Assembly (NCBI GenBank): GCA_002284615.2
Contig: MU069456.1
Coordinates: 745,714-761,629 of the forward strand
DNA length: 15,916 nt
Origin: Dunaliella salina
Taxonomy: Eukaryota > Chlorophyta > Chlorophyceae > Chlamydomonadales > Dunaliellaceae
Direction of reading: 5' to 3'
Shown: in pieces, positions 15,761 to 15,916 of the stretch
How positions within the stretch are numbered: position 1 is the stretch's first letter
Layout: each line of letters starts with the position of its first letter
The notes under the pieces: generated by a model
The model's input: only the letters and a program-made list of their open reading frames with translations
Told to the model about the DNA's origin: nothing
Databases searched by the model: none
Program-made: the position numbers and the translations under genes

Positions 15761-15916
15761 ACACTTGGAAACAAAAATTAGACACGGAACTCCGTAACAA
15801 GGCCACCTTTGATATGTACATGAATCCCACAAATCCTCAAGTAGACATTAATGGAAGTGGCCGCTGTGAATTTCTGGATCAGAAAAGAAAAGAAAAGAAA
15901 AACTACGTAGGCAGAG
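15760..15916 (+). pseudogene. Continuation of the PHD-finger unit after a frameshift, running off the window
   Basis: One base back from the stop at 15758-15760 the frame reads NTWKQKLDTELRNKATFD, MYMNPTNPQVDINGSGRCEF and LDQ, then enters an AAAAG repeat and stays open to the window edge. The MY-x-NP motif is also present before the protease module at 7731 (MYQNPRGDKKK), a hint that the two units belong to one polyprotein family. The similarity is short and could be chance. Confidence 0.45.
15881..15902. repeat. (AGAAA)4 microsatellite
   Basis: Four AGAAA units plus two bases. It may be ordinary simple sequence or an A-rich tail-like tract at a junction. Only 14 bases follow in the window. 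Confidence 0.85.

Overview
The window looks like nuclear DNA of a eukaryote, most likely a chlorophyte green alga of the Chlamydomonadales type. This is inferred from three things: dense microsatellites (TG, CAG/CAT, CT, AT), short GT-AG introns, and a decayed non-LTR retrotransposon that appears to carry a cysteine protease together with an APE endonuclease, a combination described for Dualen elements of Chlamydomonas. No species can be named from the sequence alone. There is no operon structure and no recognisable rRNA or tRNA gene.

Left part (1-7184): mostly non-coding and repeat-rich. A short open frame ends at 165. Several short, acceptor-preceded open stretches at 773-841, 2012-2131, 2987-3101, 3326-3406 and 3701-4063 could be exons of unidentified plus-strand host genes, but none is recognised. 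Between them lie microsatellites, a 96-bp tandem duplication, two copies of a dispersed repeat in opposite orientation (1495-1662 and 4445-4592), several palindromes (the largest is a near-perfect 106-bp inverted repeat at 4038-4143), a degenerate CACA/TGCA array, and a 662-bp hAT-like non-autonomous element (6396-7057) with a solo copy of its left end nearby.

Middle and right (7185-14742): a 144-bp tandem repeat leads into a long degraded plus-strand retrotransposon polyprotein. In order it holds a Josephin-like cysteine-protease module with C, H and D in place, interrupted by a clean GT-AG intron; a second, broken protease-like module; a Pro/Thr-rich linker; an APE-type endonuclease split by a simple-sequence insertion; a basic helical linker; a reverse transcriptase with a FADE instead of FADD box; a thumb/connection region; and a long Ser/Thr/Pro-rich tail with 76-residue repeats carrying basic nuclear-localisation-like motifs. 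The copy has at least seven in-frame stops and several frameshifts, so it is dead as it stands.

Right end (14786-15916): a second plus-strand coding unit begins, with a well-supported 128-bp intron, a PHD-type zinc finger and a chromo-like W-E-P-S-W motif. It is broken by an AAGC-repeat slip and a further frameshift, and continues past the window edge. It may be the N-terminal part of another copy of the same retrotransposon family, in tandem, but that link is inference.
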